In this document: in pieces, positions 47,530 to 58,130 of the stretch
Position numbering within the stretch: position 1 is the stretch's first letter
Layout: every line of letters starts with the position of its first letter
Source: Meandrina meandrites
Lineage: Eukaryota > Cnidaria > Anthozoa > Scleractinia > Meandrinidae
Assembly (NCBI GenBank): GCA_963693305.1
Contig: OY855916.1
Span: 6,389,001 to 6,453,000, forward strand
Length of the DNA stretch: 64,000 nt
Reading direction: 5' to 3'
Notes under the pieces: generated by a model
What the model saw: only the letters and a program-made list of their open reading frames with translations
Told to the model about the DNA's origin: nothing
The model's database searches: none
Program-made: the position numbers and the translations under genes

Positions 47530-48125
47530 CCTTACAAAGCACAATGCTCCACTGTGATTGGCTGATTTTCAAAAGCTGTGATTGGTGCATTTCGATCCTC
47601 TTTGTTCCAGCGGCCCGCTGTTGTACAGTTCTCCTGTTGTTTTTTGATTGTGGGCATCCATGCTTCTGGAATTTCAATTCCACTACGCCTGTTGATATTA
47701 CATGTATTGTTAGGGTGAAGTCTTATGTGAATTGCCTCTTTGACCCTGCGTGTGTACCAGTGAGGATCACGATCAATTAACTTAACCTTATTCCAAAGCG
47801 GGTAGTGTCCGATATTGTGAGAGTACCCTGAAACAGCAGAGGTCTGGGTATGGAAAAGTCAGATGTCTTGGTCATTCTCTTTGATCCTGTCTTGCATAGG
47901 TCAGCCAGCCTTTCAAAGTTAACTTTGCTGCATTCACAGGGAATCCTGTAAACAATGCCACCTTGCTTAGCCAGATCAACAGTATCTTTTGACTGTAGTG
48001 GTACACCTAGTGTAGTTACACACACACACCCTAATTGCTTAATATTTGATGCTGTCTTGCACAGGTCTTCCAGTCTCACTAGGTAACCTTTGCTGCATTC
48101 ACAGGAAATGGTTGTTTTTGCCAAA
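47530..48125 (-). pseudogene. Penelope-like element 3' fragment (GIY-YIG region), minus strand
   Basis: On the minus strand the 115-codon frame contains SKDTVDLAKQGGIVYRIPCE, the linker leading into a GIY-YIG endonuclease, followed by shifted-frame remnants. A second partial copy of the same unit precedes it (TTISCECSKGYLVRLEDLCK). The downstream part, 47530-47820, pairs with 51170-51520 in inverted orientation. Frameshifts and lost residues mark it as dead. Confidence 0.6.
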
Positions 48126-49322
48126 GCATAAACTGGAGTTCATGTTTAGCTCAATTGAACCTGATGTGTTTTTCCAGCAATCTTTTTTCCCACTCTTCCT
48201 ACTGTAAACATGCACTCTGCCAAGTAAAAGATTAGTTTGCATGCGTTCACAGATCGCCAGCCAATCAGCTCCACCACTTTACAGATTGCGGTCAATGTTC
48301 CCTAGCGGCTCAGTTTCTTGCTGCTAATTGACTTGAGCATTTATTTCAACTCCACTCCACTATACATGAACATCTGCATCAAGAAGTCCAAGACAGAACT
48401 GTTCAGGAAAACTTCATTCATCGCCATCGCAGAGCACAATCTTATGTCTTTGCAGTGGCTGTCATGAGACAGAACCCCATGTTCAAGTTTGAGGATAAAG
48501 TATCACTCTCTCGCGACATACCTTGGCCTCTACATGTAACTTACACACTACTCGATTTGTGCGGCCTCCAATCCAATAATCAACACTCAGTTTCAGAATT
48601 AGGGCAGCCACAACAGCAGCTGCTGTTGGCCTATACCGTCTTCCCTCATCAAAATTCTTGGCCTGTGGCTCTCTGACTCTTACAAATGGTACATTCACCT
48701 CCCTCAAGCTACCATCCTGCAAGTACCAACTACTATGGCCGCCTACTACCAGAACCACACCAGAGTTGAGAACTAAACAATTACCAGTATTTTTCACCCA
48801 TGGAAATGTATGACATACAAATACTGCAGTTTTCCACCTTAACTGAACAGAACTTCAACCATACAGGTCTTTTATATGCCAGGAGAGTAGACTGAAAACC
48901 CTATCTTAATTTTTGATAACAATCACTTTTTCGTTAGCATAAGCACACTGTATATCAGTTCTGAGAGAGGTAACTACATTGGTGGAATCCTGTCTGAGGC
49001 CTCTAACAGTATGCTGCTTTGCATCATCCTGGGTGGGGTAACGGTTTGCTTCCCTAATAGTACAGCTCTCTTAGCAACCTCAGTGTGGGAGGATTCTGTT
49101 CCAGAATTCTGGTGATAAGTGTTGCTAGTGACAACCCTTCAGTCCCACACTGAAGGAATGCCTGCGCTGCCTTAGTTTTGGTGAGAAAGGGTGGTCACAT
49201 TCACTTCCCCTCACTATCATCCCTCCATGTAGGTACACACCACCCTGCCTCTGTGCCCCATGACACCCTTCTCATGGTCTTATATACCAGTCACTGACAC
49301 TTCTTAAAGGTGCATACCTTTT
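48126..49322. other. Unassigned block with a 104-codon minus frame (48483-48797)
   Basis: The minus frame has NFDEGRRYRPTAAAVVAALI and appears less random than most, but I cannot assign it. It may be retroelement or transposon coding debris. Nothing else is recognised. Confidence 0.3.
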
Positions 49323-50912
49323 CAGGGCTCAAAATAAGTTTTGCATACTGACCGGTCATGTTGACCAGCCAAATCAATTTTTGCTCGGTCATGTCTCGTT
49401 TTTGACCGGTCAAAATATTGAGTATTTACTTTGAAGCAGTAGCCTATTCTGCCAAAAATTTCGCCTCATAAGCTAAAACAATTGTTCTCAAAAAGTATAA
49501 GGCTTAAGCTTAAATGTTTTGCTCGCTAAAAGTGTCATTTTATTATGTTCGCTTTTTGAATTGTGTTGTTCCAGAAAATATCCATACCTCTCCCACAGAA
49601 GGTTTTTTGGTTTGAATCCCCCCACCCCTCTGGAAATTGCAGTTAAGCCCCATACTTTGCTTTAAAAAGTTTGGCTTTCAAGACCCCCCACCCCCTTGGA
49701 ATTTCCAATGACCTTCTGTGGGGTGGGTATGGATATTTTCTGGAACTGCACATTTCCATTTCTTCTGCGTTCTACTCTACATAAAACAAAATGCTTAGTA
49801 GCCGTAATGTTATGTTACTCTGCATAGTTTTACATTAGTTAACGACTTATGGGTGGAGGCGATCTTGGTTGTAAGCACTTTACTACCGAATGCTAATAGG
49901 ACATTATCTGACATATGCCCATGCTACAAGTGAGATAACTGTGCCTTTGCTCGGCATTTAGGAAGAAAGGAAACGCCAACGGCTTCCTGTCAACTGTGTC
50001 CAGTAAAAAGGATTTACGTCTTCGACTTTTAGATATCTTTCCTGTATCATGCGATACCAATATCCCATTTCAAGCTAGGGGATTAACAAAATAACCGCCT
50101 AGAAAAGATTTCACATTCGTCCACAACACTTAGCAACCAGGCCTTTCAGTAAGGGTCTGCCGGAAGTTTAACAAGTTTTCAACGTCGCCTACAACAGAGA
50201 AGGCCGTTCTATGTTGTCGTTTCAATCTGTAGACGCCGGACGCGGAGACCTTTTTTTTTTTATTTTGTACAGTACGAGCAAACTTTTACCGGAACTCTCT
50301 TTGACAATTAAGTAGCACCACGTCTTAGGTGGTCAACTTGTCAGCACACATGCTGACACATTCAGTTGCGAAATACTGTAGGCACAATTTAAAGAAACAT
50401 TGCTGACTTAACATTCAAAGCGTTTAATGATTTTATTATTTTCTCATGATCTTGCGGGTGAAAAACACGCTTCGAACTCGTACATTCTAAAGGTGCATAT
50501 AGTTTTTTAAATCCACTAACGAGTGCTATTTTTCTCAGCCCACCTGACAATTCAAACTGTAATTGCGTACGCGTGTTAATAGCAGACGTTGATTGATGCG
50601 ATGTTCATTGTTGTCTGTTTAGCGTATTTACAGACGTGGATGTTTCCTGTTTTATTTAAGCAAACCGCTAACAAATCTGCAGAGCGTGACCGTCTCATCT
50701 GTATTCTACAAATTTGTGACTGCAAGCTGCTATGATATTTTATGATTTTACTGTAAAATTTCAAGAAATACTGCGAATAAATTTTTTTGTGTTATTTATT
50801 AGAAAGCCGTGTACGTGACCGGTCAAAATGACCGCCAAACCAAAATTTTGTCCGGACAAATCGTCATTTTGGCCGGACATTGTCCGTTGACCGGCCGTTA
50901 TTTTGAGCCCTG
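49323..50912. mobile_element. hAT-like nonautonomous element (1.59 kb)
   Basis: CAGGGCTCAAAATAA (49323-) and TTATTTTGAGCCCTG (ends 50912) are perfect inverted ends. GACCGGTCA-type motifs recur inside both ends. CAGGG-type ends suggest hAT; a clean 8-bp duplication is not seen. A foldback MITE (TTCCAGAAAATATCCATACC and inverse, 49569-49745) is nested in it. Confidence 0.7.
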
Positions 50913-51096
50913 CTTTTAGACCTATTATAATAGTTAATGCCACGTCATTATCACCACCACTGTACACAGGAAGCCTATGCACACTGAATAATACTTAGCA
51001 TATGATTCACACCACCCTCGATCAGTAAACCACAGTATTGTAAAGTGTCTATTTGACACATGACGATTATATTGGAAGACTTTACAATACTGGAGA

Positions 51097-51520
51097 TTGG
51101 AAGACCTATGCAAGACAGGGTCAAAGAGCAGGACCGAGACATCCCACTTGCCTGTACCCAGACCTCTGCTGTTTCAGAGCCCTCTCACAATACTGGACAC
51201 TACCCGCTTTGGAATAAGGTTTAGTTTATTGATCGTGATCCTCACTGGTACACACGCAGGGTCAAAGAGGCAATTCACATAAGACTTCATCCTAACAATA
51301 ACATCAACAGGCATAGTGGAATTGAAGTTCCAGAAGCATGGATGCCCACGATCAAAAACACAACAGGAGAACTGTACAACGGCGGACCGCCAAGGGAACA
51401 ACAATGCGCCGGAACAGTGAGGATCGAAATGCACCCATCACAGCTCTTGAAAACCAGCCCATCACAGTGGAGCATTGTGCTTATAAGATTATGCGTAACC
51501 AGTTGACCTTATTGCCTGAT
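51097..51520 (+). pseudogene. Penelope-like element 3' fragment (GIY-YIG region), plus strand
   Basis: The plus strand reads, with frame breaks, WYTRRVKEAIHIRLHPNN, then HSGIEVPEAWMPTIKKHN and RRTAKGTTMRRNSEDRNAPI. The [KR]EAI.I...P...NR..G.E.P..W pattern is that of the GIY-YIG C-terminal half in Penelope-type elements. It is the inverted counterpart of 47530-47820. Confidence 0.65.
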
Positions 51521-51635
51521 TAAAAAACAAAAACGTAATTCACATCACAAGTGACCACATTCTAAGACAAACAATACTCTGTTATTGTCTCCTTTTCTTA
51601 TCATAAAGGAAATCACAACATAAGAGATTGACTTC

Positions 51636-52632
51636 AATACTACACCTACCAACCTAGGAGCTGAAACCCAGAGATAATTATTAATACTAGACTTGGAGAT
51701 CTCATGATAACTCCACAGACGTCACACATCTAAAGGTTTTTCATTTTCAGATGTGTAAAGTTTGTTGGAGTTATCATGTCACAGAGTCCTTATTGATATC
51801 TGAATAGAGCTCCCCAGAGTTCCTCTCTAACAATGCCATCTCAAATTCAATATTCTGCTACAGGAAACTAAATTATTATAAAATAGTAAAACTGTTGTGT
51901 AATTGACATACATTAGAATCCTAATGTCTTGAACAAATTTTCGTTTACACCCTTGGATTGTACCCCCAGAAGGGGGGAGGGGGCACTCCTATGTATGAGC
52001 TATTTTGGTATGTACCGCTGTGAATACTACACCTACCAACCCAGGAGCTGAACCCAGAAATATTAATACTAGACTTGGAGATCTCATGATAACTCCGCAG
52101 ACGTCAGACATCTAAAGGTTTTTCATTTTCAGATGTGTAAGGTTTGTTGGAGTTATCATGACAGAGTCCTTATTGATATCTGAATAGAGCTCCCCAGAGT
52201 TCCTCTCTAACAATGCCATCTCAAATTCAATATTCTGCTGCAGGAAACTATTAATAAATTAATTATTATAAAATAGTAACTGTTGTGTAATTGACATACA
52301 GTAGAATCCTAATGTCTTGAACAAATTTTCGTTTACACCCTTGGATTGTACCCCCAGAGGGGGAGGGGGGCACTCCTACGTATGGGCTATTTTGGTATGT
52401 ACCGCTTTGAATACTACACTTACCAACCTCGGAGCTGAAACCCAGAGATATTAATACTAGACTTGGAGATCTCATGATAACTCCGCAGACGTCAGACATC
52501 TAAACATTTTTCATTTTCAGATGTGTAAGGTTTGTTGGAGTTATCATGACAGAGTTCTTATTGATATCTGAATAGAGCTCCCCAGAGCTCCTCTCTAACA
52601 ATACCATCTTAAATTCAATATTGTGCTACTCA
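51636..52632 (+). repeat. 387-bp tandem array, units 1, 2 and the start of 3
   Basis: AATACTACAC.TACCAACC starts units at 51636, 52023 and 52410, an exact 387-base period. Each unit has a hairpin, CATGATAACTCC..CAGACGTCA.ACATCT with the inverse AGATGTGTAA..GGAGTTATCATG, and ends in a G-rich tract with CACTCCTA.GTATG.GCTATTT related to family G1. Unit 3 is broken at 52633. Confidence 0.9.
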
Positions 52633-53861
52633 TGGGATTCATTAAGGGCCGGGCACCGGGCAAATTGACCGCCTGTGAGCACAACTTTACCCGGCTGTTC
52701 AACTCTGGGCTTTCAATGTGCCTTTTGTGAATAATACTTGAATGCAAGTTGCTTTTCTTTGGTTTCTGCATGTGCCTTCCCAAAAATAAACTGAAATTCA
52801 TTTTAAAAAAAGAAAATCGCCCCATGATTCATTGCAAAAGGAAAATTGATTGACGGTCTACATGAAAACCCATCTTGAAATCTCCCAGAATTGCGATGGC
52901 TACCGGCAAAAGAATGATCGCGCAATATTTTCCTGTTCGAGAGGTAAGTAGTGATTTAACCATTTCTTTTTGGAATGTTGAATGGCGAACTTCATGCTCA
53001 GTGAAGAGTGAAATATTTTCAAAGACCCTAGCACATGACCAATTTCTTCCCCATTGCATGAGTTTCAAGTTTCAGTTTTATGTAAACAACAAACCAGTTT
53101 GCACAGAAATTTAAGCTTGAATATTATTCACAGACACAGACATGCTGCTGCTTGTGCAGTCAGTTGGAAAGTTTATTGTTCGAAAAGTCTAGTTTTAGAT
53201 ACTAAGCAAACCATGTTTTTCTTTTAGTCCGTTGAGAATGGAGCGAAAAAAAGAAAACAAGGACACACAAAAGCTGGAGGCAAGGCAAGCTTTAACACAA
53301 TGCAAAATTCAACTCTTGAAAATTTTTCATTTACGATTACTTTTTTTGGAAAACCTGTCTCAGCCCTCCAAGTTCATTTTTTTCCTTAGTGGCCATTTGG
53401 CCACTGACTGCTCAATTTTAGTCGCCAGGCTGGCGACTTGGGTTCCAATTAAGTCGCCAGCTCCAAAATTTTAGTCGCCATGGCGACTAAAATGGTCTTA
53501 ACTTGGAGGGTTGTGTCTAAGTAAAATAAGACAACAGCAAAAAAATGCTGTTAAAATCTGTGTTTTTAATTTTACAAGTGCTAAGTTAGCATTCGCTTAA
53601 ACAAACTTGCATATTTTCACTCTACAGCGAATTATGATTCAAATCTAAAGAATGATCGCTTTTTGGCAACTGAAGGATGTTGGGTTAATGTTATGCTTCA
53701 AAAGGCAGAAAAACAGAACTGTACAGCTGTAAAAGTTTTAAAATTTGCCATGGGAGAATGTCTGGACCCATAGGGGGGGAAGGGCCATCAGCCCTTCCCA
53801 TTTATGTGCCCGGCTGCTAAATCCGTATGCCCTCCTGTCAGAAATCTTAATGAATCCCCTG
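52633..53861. mobile_element. hAT-like element inserted in the tandem array
   Basis: TGGGATTCATTAAG (left) and CTTAATGAATCCCCTG (right) are inverted. They are flanked by GCTACTCA (52625-52632) and GTTACTGG (53862-53869), both close to the intact unit sequence GCTACAGG, so an 8-bp duplication is likely. Inside, a mini-exon 52896-52943 codes MATGKRMIAQYFPVRE with donor GAG|GTAAGTA. It continues in phase from the acceptor at 53227 to SVENGAKKRKQGHTKAGG. KR.I..YF starts are common in hAT-type transposases (family knowledge, weak). Confidence 0.75.
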
Positions 53862-54545
53862 GTTACTGGAAACTATTAATAAATTAATTATTGTAAAATA
53901 GTAAACTGTTGTGTAATTGACATACAGTACACGTAGAATCCTAATTTCTCAACCCTCGGTTTCTTCAAACTCTCGATTTCTCAAACAAATTTTCGTTTCC
54001 ACCCTTGGATTGCTGGGGGGTGAGGGGGGGGGGGGGTCCCATTTATGAGCTATTTCGGTATGTGCCGCTGTGAGGGGTATGGTTTTCAAGCAGATTTGTC
54101 TGGAATAGGGTATAGAAATCAGCGAGTTTTGGTCTAGAATAGGGTATCATTTGCCGGGAAACTGATCAGTGGTATGAAGAATTAAAAACTTAGAAGAGAA
54201 AGAGGCTTTCCTAAATGTGAATAAAATCATTTTGGCAACATTGTTGACAGATGGAGTTCCATTAAAATCATTTTTAGTGCTACAGTTCTAGGAAATAGCA
54301 AGTCTGGGATAGGGTACTCCGTAGGGATTTTCGGTGTCTAGTCTAATTAATATAGCGTTGCAAAATCAGCTGAACATGGTCTTGGTAAAGGGTAAGGGTT
54401 TCAGTGTCCCAGCAGCACACCCCCACCCAAGAATACACAGTGCCCCCCGGATTGTACTTCTCTATAATTACCCCCCCCCCCCCCCTCCTGATTTCTCAAA
54501 CTAGTTTTCATTTCCACTCAAGGTTTGAGAAATTGAGACTCTACT
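53862..54545 (+). repeat. Remainder of array unit 3 and its G-rich, pogo-like flank
   Basis: The unit resumes with GGAAACTATTAATAAATTAA and TTGTGTAATTGACATACAGTA. Imperfect inverted ends, GTAGAATCCTAATTTCTCAA (53933-) and TTGAGAAATTGAGACTCTAC (ends about 54543), enclose a G1-type core (54013-54480). Confidence 0.65.
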
Positions 54546-54559
54546 TTAATATTTGATTT

Positions 54560-54757
54560 GGATGGGATGCTAGTCCATCGCAGGGTTACCCCCAGCAGTA
54601 AATTCGCCAGTACCCATTTATACACCTGGGTGGAGAGAGGCACTATGAGACTAAAGTGTCTTGCCCAAGAACACATTAGAGTGCCCCGGCCAGGGCTTGA
54701 ACCCTGACTGCCCGATCCGGAGTCCAGCGCACTAACCATTGGGCCACCCCGCCACCC
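54560..54757 (-). mobile_element. SINE, copy 5
   Basis: The minus strand reads GTGGCCCAATGGTTAGTGCG, GGGTTCAAGCCC (B box), GTTCTTGGGCAAGACACTTTA, GGTACTGGCGAATTTACTGC and CCTGCGATGGACTAGCATCC. Both pol III boxes look intact. Confidence 0.85.
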
Positions 54758-55144
54758 AAAAAGATTTATATACAAGACTGAAAAAAAAAATGTAAAACTT
54801 CATTGTCAAAAATGTTCAGTTCTTATAACATTTTTATGTTTTTTTTAGTTCTGTAATTGCATACAGTACAAGGCTGCGAATATATTTTCTTCTTGAAGGA
54901 ACATAATATTATTGCTGGCTTGCCTTAGTGAGGCAGCACACTATTCTGGTAATCCTGTGTATCTTGGGAATCCTGTGCTCAAAGTTTACAATTTAGTTTC
55001 AGAAATAAATGAAGAAACTGCAAAAATAGATTTATACTGCTGTGTGATAATTATCAATAGACATTAAGTAGAATCAATGATGTGACAGCTTTTCATAAAG
55101 GGCGTGTTACATTAGGTAATGCGAATGTCCCACATTGTGTAACT

Positions 55145-55417
55145 ACAATGAGCGACAAAAGTGTTGAGACACTCGGCTCTTCTTGGGTACCTTGGACACA
55201 TGTTACCCTTCACCTCTTGGATATTACCCCTGTCCCCCCAAGACAATATTGAATTTGCTATCTGCAAGACTTGCTTTGTTCCTGTACAACATTGAAATGG
55301 GGGGGGGGAGGGGGTGGTTCACAATCTACATGGGAGTTAAACTGGAATAATGGAAATAATTATCTGAATTGGCACACATTTTAACCAACTGTCTCAACTA
55401 CTTTTGTCGCTCATTGT
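55145..55417. mobile_element. 273-bp MITE with ACAATGAGCGACAAAAGT ends
   Basis: ACAATGAGCGACAAAAGTGTTGAGAC-type left end and the inverse, GTCTCAACTACTTTTGTCGC TCATTGT, at the right. A G-rich patch (55300-55314) lies inside. Probably a Tc1/mariner-type derivative; the target duplication is not clear. Confidence 0.8.
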
Positions 55418-56719
55418 CTGAACATGATCGCTGGTTTTCTGTGTTAATAAGAGCAGCGCAATTTTCGAATCCACTGAAAAAGAATGCTTTGTGGAATAAC
55501 AGTCATATTTGTGATATTTGACATAACGGGTAACTGCAAGTAACCACGGGACCGTAACCAAATGAACACGGGCACATGACGTTTTATTTTGTTGTGTGAC
55601 ACGTGGTCACAGAAGGCATTTGTTGGTGATAAAGTGCGTGATGAAATGATAATGTTGGTGTTAAAATGCATGTAATCAGTGGAAAGTAATACTTATTCGA
55701 TATTTTGTACGCTGTTCTTTGTTTACAGCTATTAAATCCATTCTCTTGCTCAAACTTGCTACTGCTCTGTGAATTAAGTTCTTCATATCTAGAAATCGAT
55801 AGTATCAGAAACATGGCCGCAAAACTGCAGATCAAACGTTTTGAGAGTTAGCTTCCTTAGTCCATCCTCATTCAAATTGTTTTCACAATGCCAAAAATGC
55901 TAAAATGGTATCCGTTCTGTCCACAACCTGTAATACTATCCACATTTGATCTTTCTTGCTAACTGTAGCCTCCTTTCCAGATCTTGCTCTAGTAATAGAC
56001 CCCTTTTTCGTGCTTGGAGGTACTGATACCCTCGGCTACGAAGAAAACGGTGCACTGCTCTGAAAGAAACATGGCTTAGACTGGCGCTCAGTAGCTGCAT
56101 TAGTCTCTACACAATAATCTGACTTTCCTTGTTCAATTATCTTGCAATTTCTCTCAGAGTTAATGGTTTCTCCAGTGCACACAATTTTCGGGGATTTCCG
56201 TTATCTTTCCTCATCACGCACGCTCGATTGTTTTCTCTGCTTTTCGCTTGCTTTAAAATGCGACAGAGTGAGTCCCGAGGTATTATAACTGCTGCACGAT
56301 TTCTTTGGCACTTAACCCTCTTAATTTCTTTGGAAAGCAGACGTACGTATGTTTTTTAACACAAATTTTAGCCTTGAAAACCATGTTCCTTTGTTTATCT
56401 GCAGTTTTAGCCACTTTGTGACGTCATCACGCGGGGTTGTCCAATAGACCCAAAGTGAGTCGATTTGACTGTGGCACTTGACGAATCGACTGAACAGAAA
56501 TCGATTTGAGAGCGAAGGTGGCCTTGAAACGATTGGTTCCAGGTCAAAGTGACCCGTTATCCCGGAAGTCAATTTGGGCGACAGAAAAAATCAGCAACTT
56601 GGTTAATAGGAGGGTCAAAAATGTTGTAGATTTGACTCGATTCAAGACGATTCGTCTACTTTGCTGTCGACCCATCATCCTGGAAGTTGATTTTCACAAC
56701 ACTTAGAAAAAATCTACAA
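55418..56719. other. Spacer
   Basis: No supported gene. 56545-56600 and 56660-56730 share CC.GGAAGT..ATTT and AGAAAAAATC..CAACTTGGT in direct orientation. Confidence 0.4.
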
Positions 56720-57050
56720 CTTGGTCAGCTTTTCAGTCAGTCCGTCAGTGCACCACACAACCTGTTGATCATTTGGCCACCGAATCAGTTGCCCATTCAA
56801 CTGGGTAGTCAGGCAATCAGCTAAGTGGGACTGCCATTCAGTCCAACAAACTGTCATTTGAATTGTCGGCCAAGCAGTCAGACATTCGATCAGTCCAGCA
56901 CTCAGTCAGTTGGTCATTTGGTCAGCCTGTTACCCGACAGTTAGTCAGACTGTCAGTCTGACTGTGTGACCGGGTCAGTTAATCTGGCCTAGGCAGTCAG
57001 GCAATCAGTTGGTTTGTTATTAAGTCAGCCAGTCGGTCGACAAGCCATTA
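56720..57050 (+). repeat. Degenerate CAGTC/GTCAG low-complexity tract
   Basis: Dozens of GTCAGTC, CAGTCAG and GGTCAGT words at irregular spacing over 330 bases, unlike a regular satellite. Confidence 0.7.
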
Positions 57051-57422
57051 AATTGTTATTGGCAGCAGCTCTAATGTTGTCTCTTCTTACAGAAACTTGT
57101 TCGCCTTAACTGGGGAAGTTTCACAGGGTGACAGGGTGATGTGGAAACCTACATGGAGTCCTGGGCAAATGGAGCATCTGTAGAATTATCGTCGCATTTG
57201 AAGGTAACGATTCCCAACAAAACGTTTCTGCCTATAAAGGCTGACTGCGTGACTCTCCAAACATGAAATAGCTACAGATGAAAACGTAGTCACACAGCGT
57301 GAGTCACACAATCCCGTCTCGACCCGTCAATGTACAAAATATTAAAATACATTCCACTCGTATCTGGCAGGTACAATAGTTCTTAAAATAGTACTGAATA
57401 AAATTTTATTTTTGTTTGTTAG

Positions 57423-58130
57423 TTTTTGCATCCACCCCTTGGAAGAACTCCTGAGTCAAATGTGTCAAGCATCTAATGCCATGGGATACACTGAGCTAAA
57501 AAATAAATTCGCAGGTAATTGTATATCGCAAAAATATTTGTAGGTTAAGGGCAAGTCAAGCCAACATTTGCATGAAAACCTATTCAAATGTGTACATAAA
57601 TTATTATGGAGAAATGCACTGAAGCCCTCACAAATCCTCGTGTGACATGACACGCGACACGAGGCAAAAAGCATAAAAGTTGAAAGGATTTTTAAAAGAC
57701 TCTTCCTTAATGTTTGGTTTAATCTTTGGCGTTTTGACCACCGTAAAAGAAATAGAGTGGTTTTACTCAACCCGTAAAATAGTGGCTAAACTTTCAAATA
57801 ATAATAAAAAAAGGTCCGCAATGTGTGCAAATAATTACAGCAATTTATTTCCCTCTCTCCTTTGCGACTAATCCAAACTCGAGTGATTTCGGCAATGGAT
57901 TGCCAAGAAATGCGTACATTGCAGGCTAATTAGCTTCCCTTGAAATAATTACACTTAGTTTTCCTTCCTAATTAATTCTCTGACATTTCCGTTATTCCAA
58001 AGGTACCATAAAAAAATCGAGAGGAAGATTGTCTTTGCTACAAATTTGTGCCGTAGAGATGCGGAGCTATTGTGGACATTCCAACACACGGATTCCTGAT
58101 GAGTTTGCAGTCAACCTTAGTGGTTTAAAG
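57423..58130 (+). CDS. Two possible internal coding exons of an unknown gene, 57423..57514 and 58003..58130
   Basis: The acceptor TTTTTGTTTGTTAG (ends 57422) and the donor GCAG|GTAATT bound a 92-nt exon reading FCIHPLEELLSQMCQASNAM and on to FA. The next candidate exon runs from acceptor TTCCAAAG (ends 58002) to donor TTAAAG|GTAAAT. It continues in exactly the required frame (G|GT) as TIKKSRGRLSLLQICAVEMR to LSGLK. Together 73 codons are open with compatible phases, which is more than expected by chance here but not proof. A third acceptor-donor block (57093-57203) does not fit in phase. No start, stop or family recognised. It could be part of a real gene or a dead copy. Confidence 0.3.
57750..57795. 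mobile_element. End fragment of the 1641-1961 MITE family
   Basis: ATAGAGTGGTTTTACTCAACCCGTAAAATAG-type end (57753-57783) without a matching opposite end nearby. Confidence 0.55.

Noticed and set aside
25620..54757. tRNA genes suggested by A- and B-box sequences
   Set aside because: The sequences continue into a shared non-tRNA tail at five places and do not close an acceptor stem, so they are SINE heads.
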